Positions 1-8,800 of a stretch of 59,693 bases of DNA are shown here, one piece after another. The notes beneath the pieces are model-generated. The model saw only the letters and a list, made by a program, of their open reading frames with translations, ran no database searches and was not told the DNA's origin. Position 1 is the first letter of the stretch, and the number at the start of each line of letters is the position of its first letter. The translations under genes and the position numbers were made by a program. The DNA comes from Rhodopseudomonas sp. BR0M22. Its GTDB lineage: Bacteria; Pseudomonadota; Alphaproteobacteria; Rhizobiales; Xanthobacteraceae. Location of the stretch: NCBI RefSeq assembly GCF_010907035.1, contig NZ_QUMK01000031.1:1-59693 (forward strand), given 5' to 3'.

Positions 1-665
1 GGGGGGAGTTGGCGGCGTATTGGGCTTATGTGCGGGGCGAGCGGCCGGGCGAGCTGCCGGGCGATGCGATCGCCTCCTATACGGCGCTGATGGCGGCGTC
101 GCAGCCGATGATCGCCCGCGAGGTGCTGCACGTCTATTCGTTCCGCGAGCACCGCTGCCTGCTCGACGTCGGCGGCGGCGACGGCTCGTTCCTGTCGGCG
201 GTCGCCGCCCAGGCGCCGCAGCTGCGCTGCATGCTGTTCGATCTGCCGGCGGTCGCCGCGAAGGCCGCGGCCCGGTTCGAGGCGAATGGACTGGCGGGCA
301 GGGCGACGGCGGTGGGCGGCAGCTTCACGACCGACCCGCTTCCACAAGGGGCGGACATCGTCTCGCTCATCAGGGTGATCCACGACCACGACGACGAGGT
401 CGTCGAGGCGCTGCTGCGCGCCGTCCACAAGGCGTTGCCGGACAACGGAAAACTGTTGATCGCCGAACCGATCGCCGGGCTTCCCGGCACCGCCGCGATC
501 TCCGACGCCTATTTCGCCTTCTACCTTTACGCCATGGGCTCCGGGAAAGCCCGGAGCTTCCCTCGGCTGCAGGCGATGCTGGAGAGTGCAGGCTTCTCCC
601 AGGTCGTTTTGCACCCGGTTCCGATGCCGTTGGTTGCCTCCGTAATTACCGCCTCCAAACGGTAG
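1..665 (+). CDS. crtF: Hydroxyneurosporene/demethylspheroidene O-methyltransferase, C-terminal part
   Basis: The reading frame is open to the left edge (first full codon at 3), so only the C-terminal ~220 residues are present. They form a SAM-dependent O-methyltransferase fold: motif I is LLDVGGGDGSFL, motif II region is CMLFDLPAV, and a HDHDDE segment follows where this family has its acidic/His catalytic stretch. CrtF methylates the C1 hydroxyl of acyclic carotenoids in the spirilloxanthin pathway. The family alone would not separate CrtF from other small-molecule methyltransferases; the call rests on its position directly before bchC, as in other purple bacterial photosynthesis clusters. 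The stop TAG is at 663-665, four bases before the first PpsR-type palindrome. Confidence 0.8.
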   Translation, partial: GELAAYWAYVRGERPGELPGDAIASYTALMAASQPMIAREVLHVYSFREHRCLLDVGGGDGSFLSAVAAQAPQLRCMLFDLPAVAAKAAARFEANGLAGRATAVGGSFTTDPLPQGADIVSLIRVIHDHDDEVVEALLRAVHKALPDNGKLLIAEPIAGLPGTAAISDAYFAFYLYAMGSGKARSFPRLQAMLESAGFSQVVLHPVPMPLVASVITASKR

Positions 666-668
666 TTG

Positions 669-686
669 TGTTAATCTGGCTTGACA
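669..686. promoter_or_regulatory. PpsR-type operator, perfect TGT-N12-ACA, upstream of bchC (distal site)
   Basis: TGT at 669-671 and ACA at 684-686 are separated by exactly 12 bases. The ACA half is the end of a TTGACA hexamer at 681-686, so a bound repressor would cover the -35 element. PpsR/CrtJ is known to recognise this palindrome. Confidence 0.8.
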
Positions 687-708
687 CTGTGATCCGTCAG
701 TTTAGCAT
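681..708 (+). promoter_or_regulatory. Predicted sigma-70-like bchC promoter
   Basis: TTGACA at 681-686, a 16-base spacer, and TAGCAT at 703-708 (four of six matches to TATAAT). It lies between two PpsR-type palindromes, 45 bases before the bchC start codon. Confidence 0.6.
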
Positions 709-712
709 GACA
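695..712. promoter_or_regulatory. PpsR-type operator, CGT-N12-ACA variant, covering the bchC -10 region (proximal site)
   Basis: CGT at 695-697 and ACA at 710-712 with 12 bases between; one mismatch to TGT-N12-ACA. It starts 8 bases after the perfect site and spans the predicted -10. Two palindromes 8 bp apart over -35 and -10 is the arrangement known for the bchC promoter of Rhodobacter capsulatus. Confidence 0.65.
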
Positions 713-753
713 CTCGGCGGCAGAGCTCTGCCGTTCGGAATTTGGAGTAGGCG

Positions 754-1692
754 ATGGACGCCATCGCGGTCGTACTCAAGCAGCCACAACAGGTCGAACT
801 CAGTCGCTTGAGCCTCACGGCGCCGACTGACGACGACATTGTTGTCGATGTTGCCTGGAGTGGCGTCAGCACCGGCACGGAACGGCTGTTGTGGTCGGGC
901 CGGATGCCGCAATTCCCCGGAATGGGTTACCCGCTGGTCCCCGGCTACGAGTCGGTTGGCGAGGTCGTGGAGGCTGGTTCGGCCACCGACCTGAAGCCGG
1001 GCCAGATGGTGTTCGTGCCTGGTGCGAAGTGCTTCGGTGAAGTGCGCGGCCTGTTCGGCGCGTCGGCGTCGCGGCTGGTCGTGCCGGCCAAGCGCGTGGT
1101 GCCTTTGGATTCGCAGCTCGGCGAGCGCGGCATTCTCATTGCGCTGGCTGCGACGGCTTATCATGCGATCGCCGCGCGCGGCGCGACGCCGCCCGACTGC
1201 GTCGTCGGTCACGGCGTTCTCGGCCGGCTGCTGGCGCGGATTTCGATCGCGCTCGGCAATCCGCCGCCGGTGGTGTGGGAGAAAAACCCGATCCGCATCG
1301 GCGGCGCCGAAGGTTATGCGGTGCTCGATCCCGCGACCGACGAACGTCGCGACTATCGTAGCATCTACGACGTCAGCGGTGATCCAAAATTACTCGACAC
1401 TTTGATCTCGCGCATCGCGGCCACCGGCGAGATCGTGCTCGCTGGATTTTACAGCGAGCCGCTGTCGTTCTCGTTTCCGCCCGCGTTCATGCGTGAAGCA
1501 CGCATTCGCGTCGCGGCGGAATGGCAGCCGCCGGACATCGGCGCCACCAAGGCGCTGATCGACAGCGGCAAGCTCTCGCTCGATGGACTGATCACGCACC
1601 ACCAGGAGGCGGCGTCGGCTCCCGACGCCTATCGCATCGCTTTCGAAGACCCTGCCTGCCTCAAAATGGTACTGAAGTGGAGACCGAGCTGA
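754..1692 (+). CDS. bchC: 3-hydroxyethyl-bacteriochlorophyllide a dehydrogenase (BchC)
   Basis: 312 residues, medium-chain dehydrogenase type. BchC oxidises the C3 1-hydroxyethyl group of the bacteriochlorin to the acetyl group of bacteriochlorophyllide a, using NAD+. The glycine-rich nucleotide-binding segment is GHGVLGRLLARI at about residues 152-163. I see no cluster of zinc-ligand cysteines typical of alcohol dehydrogenases. The start ATG has GGAG at 744-747, six bases upstream. It is the first gene of a tightly packed run with bchX, bchY and bchZ; its stop codon overlaps the bchX start (ATGA). The upstream region carries the best PpsR-controlled promoter in the window. Confidence 0.95.
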   Translation: MDAIAVVLKQPQQVELSRLSLTAPTDDDIVVDVAWSGVSTGTERLLWSGRMPQFPGMGYPLVPGYESVGEVVEAGSATDLKPGQMVFVPGAKCFGEVRGLFGASASRLVVPAKRVVPLDSQLGERGILIALAATAYHAIAARGATPPDCVVGHGVLGRLLARISIALGNPPPVVWEKNPIRIGGAEGYAVLDPATDERRDYRSIYDVSGDPKLLDTLISRIAATGEIVLAGFYSEPLSFSFPPAFMREARIRVAAEWQPPDIGATKALIDSGKLSLDGLITHHQEAASAPDAYRIAFEDPACLKMVLKWRPS

Positions 1693-2690
1693 TGAACGTC
1701 GTTCCGCAGATCAGCCTGCAAGACGCACAACTCCGGGCCGAGGCATCGATTGAACCCGATGCCCCGGTGACGACTCCCGTCACCAAGGAAACCCAGATCA
1801 TTGCGATCTACGGCAAAGGCGGTATCGGCAAGAGCTTCACGCTCGCCAACCTGTCTTACATGATGGCGCAGCAGGGCAAGAAAGTCCTGCTGATCGGCTG
1901 CGACCCGAAGAGCGACACCACGTCGCTGCTGTTCGGCGGCAAAGCCACGCCGACCATCATCGAGACCTCGTCGAAGAAAAAGCTCGCCGGCGAGGAAGTC
2001 ACCATCAGCGACGTCTGCTTCAAGCGCGACGGCGTGTTCGCGATGGAGCTCGGCGGTCCGGAAGTCGGCCGCGGCTGCGGCGGCCGCGGCATCATCCACG
2101 GCTTCGAGACGCTCGAGAAGCTCGGCTTCCACGAGTGGGGCTTCGACTACGTGCTGCTCGACTTCCTCGGCGACGTGGTGTGCGGCGGCTTCGGTCTGCC
2201 GATCGCGCGCGACATGTGCCAGAAGGTGATCATCGTCGGCTCCAACGATCTGCAGTCGCTGTACGTCGCCAACAACGTGTGCTCGGCGGTCGAGTATTTC
2301 CGCAAGCTCGGCGGCAATGTCGGCGTCGCCGGCATGGTGATCAACAAGGACGACGGCACCGGTGAGGCGCAAGCCTTCGCCGCGGCGGCCGGGATTCCGG
2401 TGCTGTCGGCGATTCCCGCCGACGAAGGCATCCGCCGCAAGAGCGCCAACTACGAGATCGTCGCCCTGCCGGACGGGCAGTGGGGACCGCTGTTCGCGAC
2501 GCTCGCCGAGAACGTCGCCACCGCGCCGCCGGTGCGGCCGAAGCCGCTCACCCAGGATGGTCTGCTCGGGTTGTTCTCGAGCGACGTCACCGGCCGTGAT
2601 GTCGTGCTCGAGCCCGCCACGATGGAAGACATGTGCGGCGCTGCGGTGCTGAACAAGCCGTCGCTCGAAGTGATCTACGACGAGGTCTGA
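1692..2690 (+). CDS. bchX: Chlorophyllide a reductase iron protein, subunit X
   Basis: 332 residues, nitrogenase-iron-protein (NifH/BchL) family. With BchY and BchZ it forms chlorophyllide a oxidoreductase, which reduces the C7-C8 bond to make the bacteriochlorin. The P-loop GKGGIGKS is at residues 41-48. The two cysteines expected to hold the intersubunit [4Fe-4S] cluster lie in GRGCGGRG and [10 protein letters not shown] chose ATG 1692, which overlaps the bchC stop, because upstream codons of the longer open frame lie inside bchC in another frame and the residues following this start match the family. bchY follows after 23 bases. Confidence 0.96.
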   Translation: MNVVPQISLQDAQLRAEASIEPDAPVTTPVTKETQIIAIYGKGGIGKSFTLANLSYMMAQQGKKVLLIGCDPKSDTTSLLFGGKATPTIIETSSKKKLAGEEVTISDVCFKRDGVFAMELGGPEVGRGCGGRGIIHGFETLEKLGFHEWGFDYVLLDFLGDVVCGGFGLPIARDMCQKVIIVGSNDLQSLYVANNVCSAVEYFRKLGGNVGVAGMVINKDDGTGEAQAFAAAAGIPVLSAIPADEGIRRKSANYEIVALPDGQWGPLFATLAENVATAPPVRPKPLTQDGLLGLFSSDVTGRDVVLEPATMEDMCGAAVLNKPSLEVIYDEV

Positions 2691-2713
2691 GATCGGGTGA
2701 TCGGGAGTTCGTC

Positions 2714-4303
2714 ATGAGTGTGATGTCTCGTTATTCCGGCCGTATCGCCGGATCGATCGGTGACGATGCGACGGACTTTTCCGTCGACACCGACGCGCCC
2801 GCGATCAACGAAGCCGCGACCAAAACCGACGGTCTCGGCTGCCATGCCGGCGCTGCCGAGATGAAGGCGGCGGCGCAGGCTGCGGGCAAGAGCGAAGTGC
2901 TCGAACGCTACGCCGCGGACTATCCGAAGGGGCCGCACGATCAGCCGCAGAGCATGTGCCCGGCGTTCGGCTCGCTCCGCGTCGGCCTGCGGATGCGCCG
3001 CACCGCGACGGTGCTGTCCGGCTCGGCCTGCTGCGTGTACGGCCTGACCTTCGTGTCGCATTTCTACGGCGCACGCCGCACCGTCGGCTACGTGCCGTTC
3101 AGCTCGGAAACGCTGGTCACCGGCAAGCTGTTCGAAGACATCCGCGAGGCGGTCTACAAGCTCGCCGATCCGGCGCAGTACGACACTATCATCATCACCA
3201 ATCTCTGCGTGCCGACCGCGTCCGGCGTGCCGCTCGATCTGCTGCCGAAGGAGATCAACGGCGTCCGCATCATCGGCATCGACGTGCCGGGCTTCGGCGT
3301 GCCGACTCACGCCGAGGCGAAGGACGTGCTGTCCGGCGCGATGCTCGAATACGCCCGCAAGGAAGCCGAGCAGGGCCCGGTGCAGGCGCCGCGCGGCGGC
3401 CGTAACGAGCGTCCGACCGTGACGTTGCTGGGTGAGATGTTCCCGGCTGATCCGGTTGGTATCAACCTGATGCTCGATCCGCTTGGCCTTGCCGTGGGTC
3501 CGGTGGTGCCGACCCGCGAGTGGCGCGAACTCTATGCGGCGCTCGACTGCCAGGTGGTCGCGGCGATTCATCCCTTCTACAAGTCGTGTGTCCGCCAGTT
3601 CGAACTCGCCGGCCGCAAGGTCGTCGGCTCGGCGCCGGTCGGTCACGACGGCACCGAAGCGTGGCTCGAAGCGATCGGCACGGCCTGCAACGTCGAGCGC
3701 TCCAAGATCGACGCCGCCAAGAACCGCTTCCTGCCGGCCATCAAGGCGGCGCTTGCCGCCAAGCCGATCAACGCGCGTATCACCGTGTCCGGCTACGAAG
3801 GCTCGGAGCTGCTGGTGGCGCGGTTGCTGATCGAAAGCGGCGCGAACGTGCCTTATGTCGGCACTGCTGTACCGCGCACCCAGTGGTCGGATCCGGATCG
3901 CGAATGGCTCGAGGCCAAGGGCGTGAAGGTGCAGTACCGCGCCTCGCTCGAGCAGGACTTCGCGGCGGTCGATGAATTTAAGCCGGATCTCGCCATCGGC
4001 ACCACGCCGGTGGTGCAGAAGGCCAAGACGATGTCGATCCCGGCCTTGTACTTCACCAACCTGATCTCGGCGCGGCCGCTGTTCGGTCCCGCCGGCGCCG
4101 GTTCGCTGGCGCAGGTGATCAACGCCGCGCTCGGCAACAAGGCGCGATTCGACGAGATGAAGGAGTTCTTCGGCGACGTCGGGCAGGGCTATGCCGCCGG
4201 CGTCTGGGAAGACACGCCGAAGGACGTTCCGGCCTATCGCGAGAAGTACAAGAAGCAGATCGAAGCCGCAGCCAAGAAGCGCAAGGCGGAGGAGATGATC
4301 TGA
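2714..4303 (+). CDS. bchY: Chlorophyllide a reductase subunit Y
   Basis: 529 residues, a NifD/BchN-like catalytic subunit of chlorophyllide a reductase. Cysteines positioned like the cluster ligands are C82 (SMCPAFG), C106/C107 (GSACCVYG) and C165 (ITNLCVP). ATG 2714 is preceded by GGGAG at 2703-2707; a second in-frame ATG at 2723 is a possible alternative. The first ~60 residues are Ala/Asp-rich and look variable. The stop TGA overlaps the start ATG of bchZ, which suggests translational coupling of the two heterotetramer subunits. Confidence 0.95.
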   Translation: MSVMSRYSGRIAGSIGDDATDFSVDTDAPAINEAATKTDGLGCHAGAAEMKAAAQAAGKSEVLERYAADYPKGPHDQPQSMCPAFGSLRVGLRMRRTATVLSGSACCVYGLTFVSHFYGARRTVGYVPFSSETLVTGKLFEDIREAVYKLADPAQYDTIIITNLCVPTASGVPLDLLPKEINGVRIIGIDVPGFGVPTHAEAKDVLSGAMLEYARKEAEQGPVQAPRGGRNERPTVTLLGEMFPADPVGINLMLDPLGLAVGPVVPTREWRELYAALDCQVVAAIHPFYKSCVRQFELAGRKVVGSAPVGHDGTEAWLEAIGTACNVERSKIDAAKNRFLPAIKAALAAKPINARITVSGYEGSELLVARLLIESGANVPYVGTAVPRTQWSDPDREWLEAKGVKVQYRASLEQDFAAVDEFKPDLAIGTTPVVQKAKTMSIPALYFTNLISARPLFGPAGAGSLAQVINAALGNKARFDEMKEFFGDVGQGYAAGVWEDTPKDVPAYREKYKKQIEAAAKKRKAEEMI

Positions 4304-5751
4304 TGCTCGTCCTCGATCACGATCGCGCCGGCGGTTATTGGGGCGCCGTGTACGCCTTCACTGCGGTGAAGGGCCTGCAGGTCATCATCGACGGTCCGGT
4401 CGGTTGCGAAAACCTGCCGGTGACCTCGGTGCTGCACTACACCGACGCGCTGCCGCCGCACGAACTGCCGATCGTCGTCACCGGCCTCGGCGAAGAAGAA
4501 CTCGGCAAGCTCGGCACCGAAGGCGCGATGCACCGCGCCCACAAGGCGCTCGATCCCTATCTGCCGGCCGTCGTCGTCACCGGCTCGATCGCCGAAATGA
4601 TCGGCGGCGGCGTCACGCCCGAAGGCACCGGCATCAAGCGCTTCCTGCCGCGCACCATCGACGAGGATCAGTGGCAGAGCGCCGACCGCGCGATCTCGTG
4701 GCTGTGGAAGGAATACGGCCCGAAGAAGATCCCCGAGCGCAAGCGCAAGGACGGCGAGAAGCCGCGGGTCAACATCATCGGACCGATCTACGGCACCTTC
4801 AACATGCCGTCCGATCTCGCCGAAATCCGCCGGCTGATCGAAGGCATCGGCGCCGAAGTGAACATGGTGTTCCCGCTGGGGACGCACCTGTCTGATATTC
4901 CCAAGCTGGTGAATGCCGACGTCAACGTCTGCATGTATCGCGAATTCGGCCGGCTGCTGTGCGAATCGCTCGAGCGGCCGTATCTGCAGGCGCCGATCGG
5001 TCTGCATTCGACCACGCGCTTCCTGCGCAAGCTCGGCGAACTGACAGGTCTCGATCCCGAGCCGTTCATCGAGCGCGAGAAGAACACCACCATCAAGCCG
5101 CTGTGGGATCTGTGGCGGTCGGTGACTCAGGACTTCTTCGGCACCGCCAGCTTCGCCATCGTCGCGACCGATACCTATACCCGTGGCGTGCGGCATTTCC
5201 TCGAAGACGAGATGGGGCTGCCGTGCACCTTCGCGATCTCGCGCTGCGTCGGCAAAAAGACCGACAACGAAGCGGTGCGTGCGGCGATTCGTCAGACCCC
5301 GCCGCTGATCATGTTCGGCAGCTACAACGAAAGAATGTACTTGGCCGAGACCGGCGGTCGCGCCGTGTACATTCCGGCGTCATTCCCGGGTGCTGTGATC
5401 CGCCGTCATACCGGCACGCCGTTCATGGGGTATTCCGGCGCCACTTACCTGGTGCAGGAAGTCTGTAACGCGCTGTTCGACGCACTTTTCAACATTCTTC
5501 CGCTCGGCAGCGATCTCGATCGCGTCGATCCGACGCCCGCGCGCCGGCACGAAGAACTGCTGTGGAGCGACGAAGCCAAAGCGCTACTCGACGAAGTGCT
5601 CGAGGCGCACCCGGTGTTGGTGCGGATTTCGGCTGCAAAACGCCTGCGCGACGCCGCTGAGAACAGCGCGCGCCGTGCCGGACAGGAAAAAGTCACCACC
5701 GAATTCGTCAGTAAAGCGCGTGCAGCGCTGCTCGACGGTCAATCGGTGTAA
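4303..5751 (+). CDS. bchZ: Chlorophyllide a reductase subunit Z
   Basis: 482 residues, NifK/BchB-like partner of BchY. C35 in GPVGCENLP is the likely cluster ligand from this subunit; [14 protein letters not shown] follows. The C-terminal ~80 residues are helical and basic, as in BchB-type subunits. It starts on the last base of the bchY stop codon. It ends the bchCXYZ run; the pufQ-like ORF starts 77 bases later. In related bacteria transcripts from this operon read on into puf. Confidence 0.96.
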   Translation: MLVLDHDRAGGYWGAVYAFTAVKGLQVIIDGPVGCENLPVTSVLHYTDALPPHELPIVVTGLGEEELGKLGTEGAMHRAHKALDPYLPAVVVTGSIAEMIGGGVTPEGTGIKRFLPRTIDEDQWQSADRAISWLWKEYGPKKIPERKRKDGEKPRVNIIGPIYGTFNMPSDLAEIRRLIEGIGAEVNMVFPLGTHLSDIPKLVNADVNVCMYREFGRLLCESLERPYLQAPIGLHSTTRFLRKLGELTGLDPEPFIEREKNTTIKPLWDLWRSVTQDFFGTASFAIVATDTYTRGVRHFLEDEMGLPCTFAISRCVGKKTDNEAVRAAIRQTPPLIMFGSYNERMYLAETGGRAVYIPASFPGAVIRRHTGTPFMGYSGATYLVQEVCNALFDALFNILPLGSDLDRVDPTPARRHEELLWSDEAKALLDEVLEAHPVLVRISAAKRLRDAAENSARRAGQEKVTTEFVSKARAALLDGQSV

Positions 5752-5828
5752 CGATGATTTGAGCTAGAACAATGCGCTTCACAATGTCGCGACCAATTAT
5801 GAGCAATCCAAGAGTGAGGAGATGATCG

Positions 5829-6053
5829 ATGTCCGACTTAGTCCACACCGGCCGTCGCTCGAGGGTTCTACCGGATAGCGCCGCGTTCGAGAGTCGAGCG
5901 ATGTTTGGTGCTTGCTATGCGCTGTTCTTGACCCGCGCGCTCGTCACGCGGGCGATGCCCTGGCGCAAGAAATCCGGACAGCAGGAATCGGTGTTCAGCG
6001 AGGCGCACAACGCAGCGAGCGTGCTGGTGACCTCGTCGTTCATGGGAATGTAA
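5829..6053 (+). CDS. pufQ: Small PufQ-like protein
   Basis: 74 residues with one moderately hydrophobic stretch (residues ~28-45) interrupted by arginines, and a C-terminal FSEAHNAASVLVTSSFMG segment. PufQ proteins have the same size, place (between bchZ and pufB), central hydrophobic segment and an EA...T..F tail, and are linked to bacteriochlorophyll precursor supply. Sequence identity looks low, so the name is inferred mainly from position and layout. GAGGAGATG at 5816-5824 provides a ribosome binding site ahead of ATG 5829. Alternative: an unrelated small membrane-associated protein of this genus. Confidence 0.5.
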   Translation: MSDLVHTGRRSRVLPDSAAFESRAMFGACYALFLTRALVTRAMPWRKKSGQQESVFSEAHNAASVLVTSSFMGM

Positions 6054-6064
6054 TTCGGAAATTT

Positions 6065-6187
6065 CGTCCGGCCTCCGCCGGACGGAAGGCTGCCGTTTTG
6101 GAGACGAAACGGTAAATCGCTGTCGTTTCGGAAACGATACGGCAATCGTAGCCGCCCTCGCTCGGGCGGCGTGTCGGCCGAAAGGCC
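6065..6187 (+). promoter_or_regulatory. Array of five stem-loops in the pufB leader
   Basis: Five consecutive hairpins: (1) 6065-6072/6077-6084, perfect 8 bp, 4-base loop; (2) 6093-6098/6107-6112, 6 bp; (3) 6123-6128/6132-6137, 6 bp; (4) 6151-6157/6164-6170, perfect 7 bp; (5) 6176-6179/6184-6187, GGCC-GAAA-GGCC tetraloop. Hairpins 2 and 3 lie in an imperfect tandem duplication (units ~6094-6119 and 6124-6148). The likely role is 5' protection or processing of the pufBA message; it is not a T-tailed terminator. Confidence 0.6.
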
Positions 6188-6193
6188 ATCACT

Positions 6194-6202
6194 AGGAGGT
6201 GA
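6194..6202 (+). promoter_or_regulatory. Unusually strong pufB ribosome binding site
   Basis: AGGAGGTGA matches nine consecutive bases of the anti-Shine-Dalgarno complement and ends four bases before the pufB ATG. It is the strongest site in the window, fitting the high demand for LH1 polypeptides. Confidence 0.75.
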
Positions 6203-6206
6203 CCAA

Positions 6207-6404
6207 ATGAGTGACGGTTCCATCTCGGGACTTTCCGAAGCGGAAGCCAAGGAATTCCACTCGATCTTCGTGACCAGCTTCTTCCTCTTCATCGTCGTTG
6301 CGGTTGTCGCTCACATCCTCGCCTGGATGTGGCGTCCGTGGCTGCCCAAAGCGACCGGCTACGCGATGGACAGCGTGCATCAACTGACTTCGTTCCTGTG
6401 CTAA
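6207..6404 (+). CDS. pufB: Light-harvesting 1 (B875) beta polypeptide
   Basis: 65 residues. A polar N-terminus ([13 protein letters not shown]) is followed by one membrane helix (~residues 22-42). The bacteriochlorophyll-ligating His is in [13 protein letters not shown]. This is the canonical LH1 beta layout, with the second conserved His in EFH. The protein spans the cytoplasmic membrane as part of the LH1 ring around the reaction centre. It lies between the five-hairpin leader and pufA, which begins 15 bases downstream. Confidence 0.97.
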   Translation: MSDGSISGLSEAEAKEFHSIFVTSFFLFIVVAVVAHILAWMWRPWLPKATGYAMDSVHQLTSFLC

Positions 6405-6419
6405 GGGGAGACGACTACT

Positions 6420-6611
6420 ATGTGGCGAATTTGGCTTCTGTTTGATCCGCGTCGCGCGCTGGTCCTGCTGTTCGTGTTCCTGTTCGGCCTGGCCATCATC
6501 ATCCACTTCATCCTGCTGAGCACCAGCCGGTTCAACTGGCTCGATGGTCCGCGTGCGGCGAAGGCGGCGTCGATCTCGCTGCCGTTCACTCCGCCGAGCA
6601 TGCCGGTCTAA
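6420..6611 (+). CDS. pufA: Light-harvesting 1 (B875) alpha polypeptide
   Basis: 63 residues with the LH1 alpha signature: [12 protein letters not shown] at the cytoplasmic end, a single hydrophobic helix, and the ligand His in [11 protein letters not shown] followed by a Trp (FNWLDG). AAGGGGAG upstream is the ribosome binding site. It pairs with PufB to bind bacteriochlorophyll a and carotenoid. A large hairpin follows 15 bases downstream, before pufL. Confidence 0.97.
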   Translation: MWRIWLLFDPRRALVLLFVFLFGLAIIIHFILLSTSRFNWLDGPRAAKAASISLPFTPPSMPV

Positions 6612-6625
6612 TGGCGTGACTCACT

Positions 6626-6684
6626 GCTTGCCGGAAGGGAAGGGAAACGGACCGATCTGCCGGGCCCACCCCCTTCCGGGAAGC
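6626..6684 (+). promoter_or_regulatory. pufA-pufL intercistronic hairpin
   Basis: Arms GCTT at 6626-6629 plus 9 perfect pairs 6631-6639/6671-6679, closed by AAGC at 6681-6684, with one mismatch (6630/6680) and a 31-base loop. Hairpins here in Rhodobacter protect the 3' end of the stable pufBA segment and set the LH1:RC ratio; the same role is inferred. Confidence 0.7.
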
Positions 6685-6742
6685 GACATGGACTGGACGA
6701 CGACGATGGATTTTCCCTGGCTCGCACGCGGAGGAACGATCG

Positions 6743-7576
6743 ATGGCAATGCTCAGCTTTGAGAAGAAATACCGCGTTCGTGGCGGAACGCTAATCGGGG
6801 GCGACCTGTTCGATTTTTGGGTTGGCCCGTTCTACGTTGGGATCTTCGGGGTCATGACCGTGTTCTTCGCGGTGATCGGCATTGCGCTGATCATGTGGAA
6901 CACCGCGCTCGGCCCCACCTGGAATCTCTGGCAGATCAGCGTCAACCCGCCGGACGCGAAGTACGGTCTGGGATTTGCGCCGCTCGCCGAGGGCGGCATT
7001 TGGCAGTGGGTGAGCATCTGCGCGACCGGCGCGTTCGTCACCTGGGCGCTGCGTGAGGTCGAAATCTGCCGCAAGCTCGGCATTGGCTACCACGTTCCGT
7101 TCGCTTTCAGCTTCGCCATCTTTGCTTACGTTACGCTGGTGGTGATCCGTCCGGTCCTGATGGGCTCTTGGAGCTACGGCTTCCCCTACGGCATCTTCAC
7201 GCATCTCGATTGGGTGTCGAACACCGGCTACGCCTACGGCCAGTTCCACTACAATCCCGCGCACATGATCGCGATCACGTTCTTCTTCACCACCTGTCTG
7301 GCGCTCGCGCTGCATGGCGGCTTGGTGCTGTCGGCGCTCAATCCCGACCGTGGCGAACCCGTGAAGTCCCCGGAGCACGAGAACACCGTGTTCCGCGATC
7401 TCGTCGGCTACTCGATTGGTACCATCGGCATTCACCGCCTCGGCCTGTTCCTGGCGCTGTCGGCCGTGTTCTTCAGCGCGGTCTGCATGATCCTCAGCGG
7501 TCCGGTGCTGGCAGAAGGTAGTTCGTGGCCCGATTGGTGGAATTGGTGGCGCAACCTGCCGATCTGGAATTCGTAA
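6743..7576 (+). CDS. pufL: Photosynthetic reaction centre L subunit
   Basis: 277 residues, five membrane helices, integral cytoplasmic-membrane protein of the type II reaction centre. In mature numbering (after Met removal) the pigment and iron ligands fall at the canonical places: His153, His168, His173, His190 and His230. ATG 6743 has GGAGGA at 6730-6735. It makes a heterodimer with PufM that holds the special pair, accessory pigments, quinones and non-heme iron. The RBS and first codons lie just downstream of the pufA-pufL hairpin. Confidence 0.98.
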   Translation: MAMLSFEKKYRVRGGTLIGGDLFDFWVGPFYVGIFGVMTVFFAVIGIALIMWNTALGPTWNLWQISVNPPDAKYGLGFAPLAEGGIWQWVSICATGAFVTWALREVEICRKLGIGYHVPFAFSFAIFAYVTLVVIRPVLMGSWSYGFPYGIFTHLDWVSNTGYAYGQFHYNPAHMIAITFFFTTCLALALHGGLVLSALNPDRGEPVKSPEHENTVFRDLVGYSIGTIGIHRLGLFLALSAVFFSAVCMILSGPVLAEGSSWPDWWNWWRNLPIWNS

Positions 7577-7603
7577 TTCAACCGGTCACAAGAGAGTCTT
7601 GTC

Positions 7604-8527
7604 ATGGCCCAATACCAGAACATCTTCACGCAGGTCCAGGTTGAGGGACCTGCCTATGCGGGGGTGCCGCTACGACCCGGCAGTTCGCCCCGCGAGACCA
7701 AGACCACCTTCTTCTATTGGCTTGGTAAGCTCGGCGACGCCCAGATCGGCCCTGTCTATCTCGGCTTCACCGGTGTCTGCTCGCTGCTGTGCGGCTTCGT
7801 TGCGATCGAGATCATCGGTCTCAACATGCTGGCGTCGGTGGACTGGAGCCCGATCGAATTCCTGCGCCAGTTCTGCTGGCTGGCTCTCGAGCCGCCGAAG
7901 CCGGAATACGGTCTGACCATTCCGCCGCTGAAGGAAGGTGGCTGGTGGTTGATGGCCGGCTTCTTCCTGACCGTGTCGATCCTGCTGTGGTGGGTTCGTA
8001 CCTACCGCCGCGCTCGGGCGCTCGGCATGGGCACCCACATCGCTTGGGCGTTCGCGTCGGCCATCCTGCTGTACCTGGCGCTCGGCTTCATTCAGCCGGT
8101 GTTGATGGGCACCTGGAGCGAAGCGCCGCCCTTCGGCATCTTCCCGCACCTCGACTGGACCAACAACTTCTCGATCAAGTACGGCAACCTGTACTACAAC
8201 CCCTTCCACTGTCTCTCGATCGCCTTCCTGTATGGCTCGGCCCTGCTGTTCGCCATGCACGGTGCGACCATCCTGGCCGTGAGCCGCTACGGCGGTGAGC
8301 CCGAAATCGAGCAGATGCTGGACCGTGGTACCGCACTTGAACGCGCTGCTCTGTTCTGGCGCTGGACGATGGGCTTCAACGCCACTGCCGAATCGATCCA
8401 TCGTTGGGCGTGGTGGTTTGCGGTGCTCTGCCCGCTGACCGGTGCCATCGGCATCATCCTGACCGGTCCGGTTGTCGATAACTGGTTCGATTGGGGCGTG
8501 AAGCACGGCCTGGCGCCGCCGCGGTAA
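7604..8527 (+). CDS. pufM: Photosynthetic reaction centre M subunit
   Basis: 307 residues, five membrane helices. Ligands His182, His202, His219 and His266 and the iron-ligand glutamate region (GGEPEIE, 230-236) are at expected positions. The gene is the last of the puf run: no pufC (tetraheme cytochrome) and no pufX-like ORF follows. A soluble cytochrome c2 (cycA, further downstream) is therefore the likely electron donor. A strong hairpin follows 32 bases after the stop. Confidence 0.98.
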   Translation: MAQYQNIFTQVQVEGPAYAGVPLRPGSSPRETKTTFFYWLGKLGDAQIGPVYLGFTGVCSLLCGFVAIEIIGLNMLASVDWSPIEFLRQFCWLALEPPKPEYGLTIPPLKEGGWWLMAGFFLTVSILLWWVRTYRRARALGMGTHIAWAFASAILLYLALGFIQPVLMGTWSEAPPFGIFPHLDWTNNFSIKYGNLYYNPFHCLSIAFLYGSALLFAMHGATILAVSRYGGEPEIEQMLDRGTALERAALFWRWTMGFNATAESIHRWAWWFAVLCPLTGAIGIILTGPVVDNWFDWGVKHGLAPPR

Positions 8528-8559
8528 ACACAACCGCACGTCTATCCGAGCGAATGATG

Positions 8560-8595
8560 CGCGCGCCTGATGGTACAAATCCGATCAGGCGCGCG
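8560..8595 (+). terminator. Hairpin at the 3' end of the puf operon
   Basis: Perfect 12-bp stem, 8560-8571 paired with 8584-8595, with a 12-base loop. The following bases (TTGCTGCTTTC) are only weakly T-rich, so this may be a 3' stabilising hairpin or a factor-assisted terminator as much as an intrinsic one. Confidence 0.6.
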
Positions 8596-8800
8596 TTGCT
8601 GCTTTCAGCTTCACTTAAAGCCATCGGTTGGCGGTGGTTTTGTACCGCTGGCTGGTGACGAAGGAAGCGACCTGCTGTAAACGAAGCGCCTCCAACTCCG
8701 CCCGAGAGGCCTCGAGAACAGCCTAGAAGACTGCCAACAACAATAGGCTCGACTTGTAAGGACTCAGACGTCGGAGTGCAGGACGAGTTCTCGCTGGAGG

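Noticed and set aside
1629-2372. Long - strand open frame opposite bchX (247 codons), and similar frames opposite bchY, bchH, bchL, livH and others
   Set aside because: They mirror real + strand genes in a GC-rich genome, have His/Arg/Ala-rich nonsense composition, and match no family.
8595-8610. Classic intrinsic terminator after pufM
   Set aside because: The stem is strong but no T-run follows, so only a hairpin/possible terminator is claimed.
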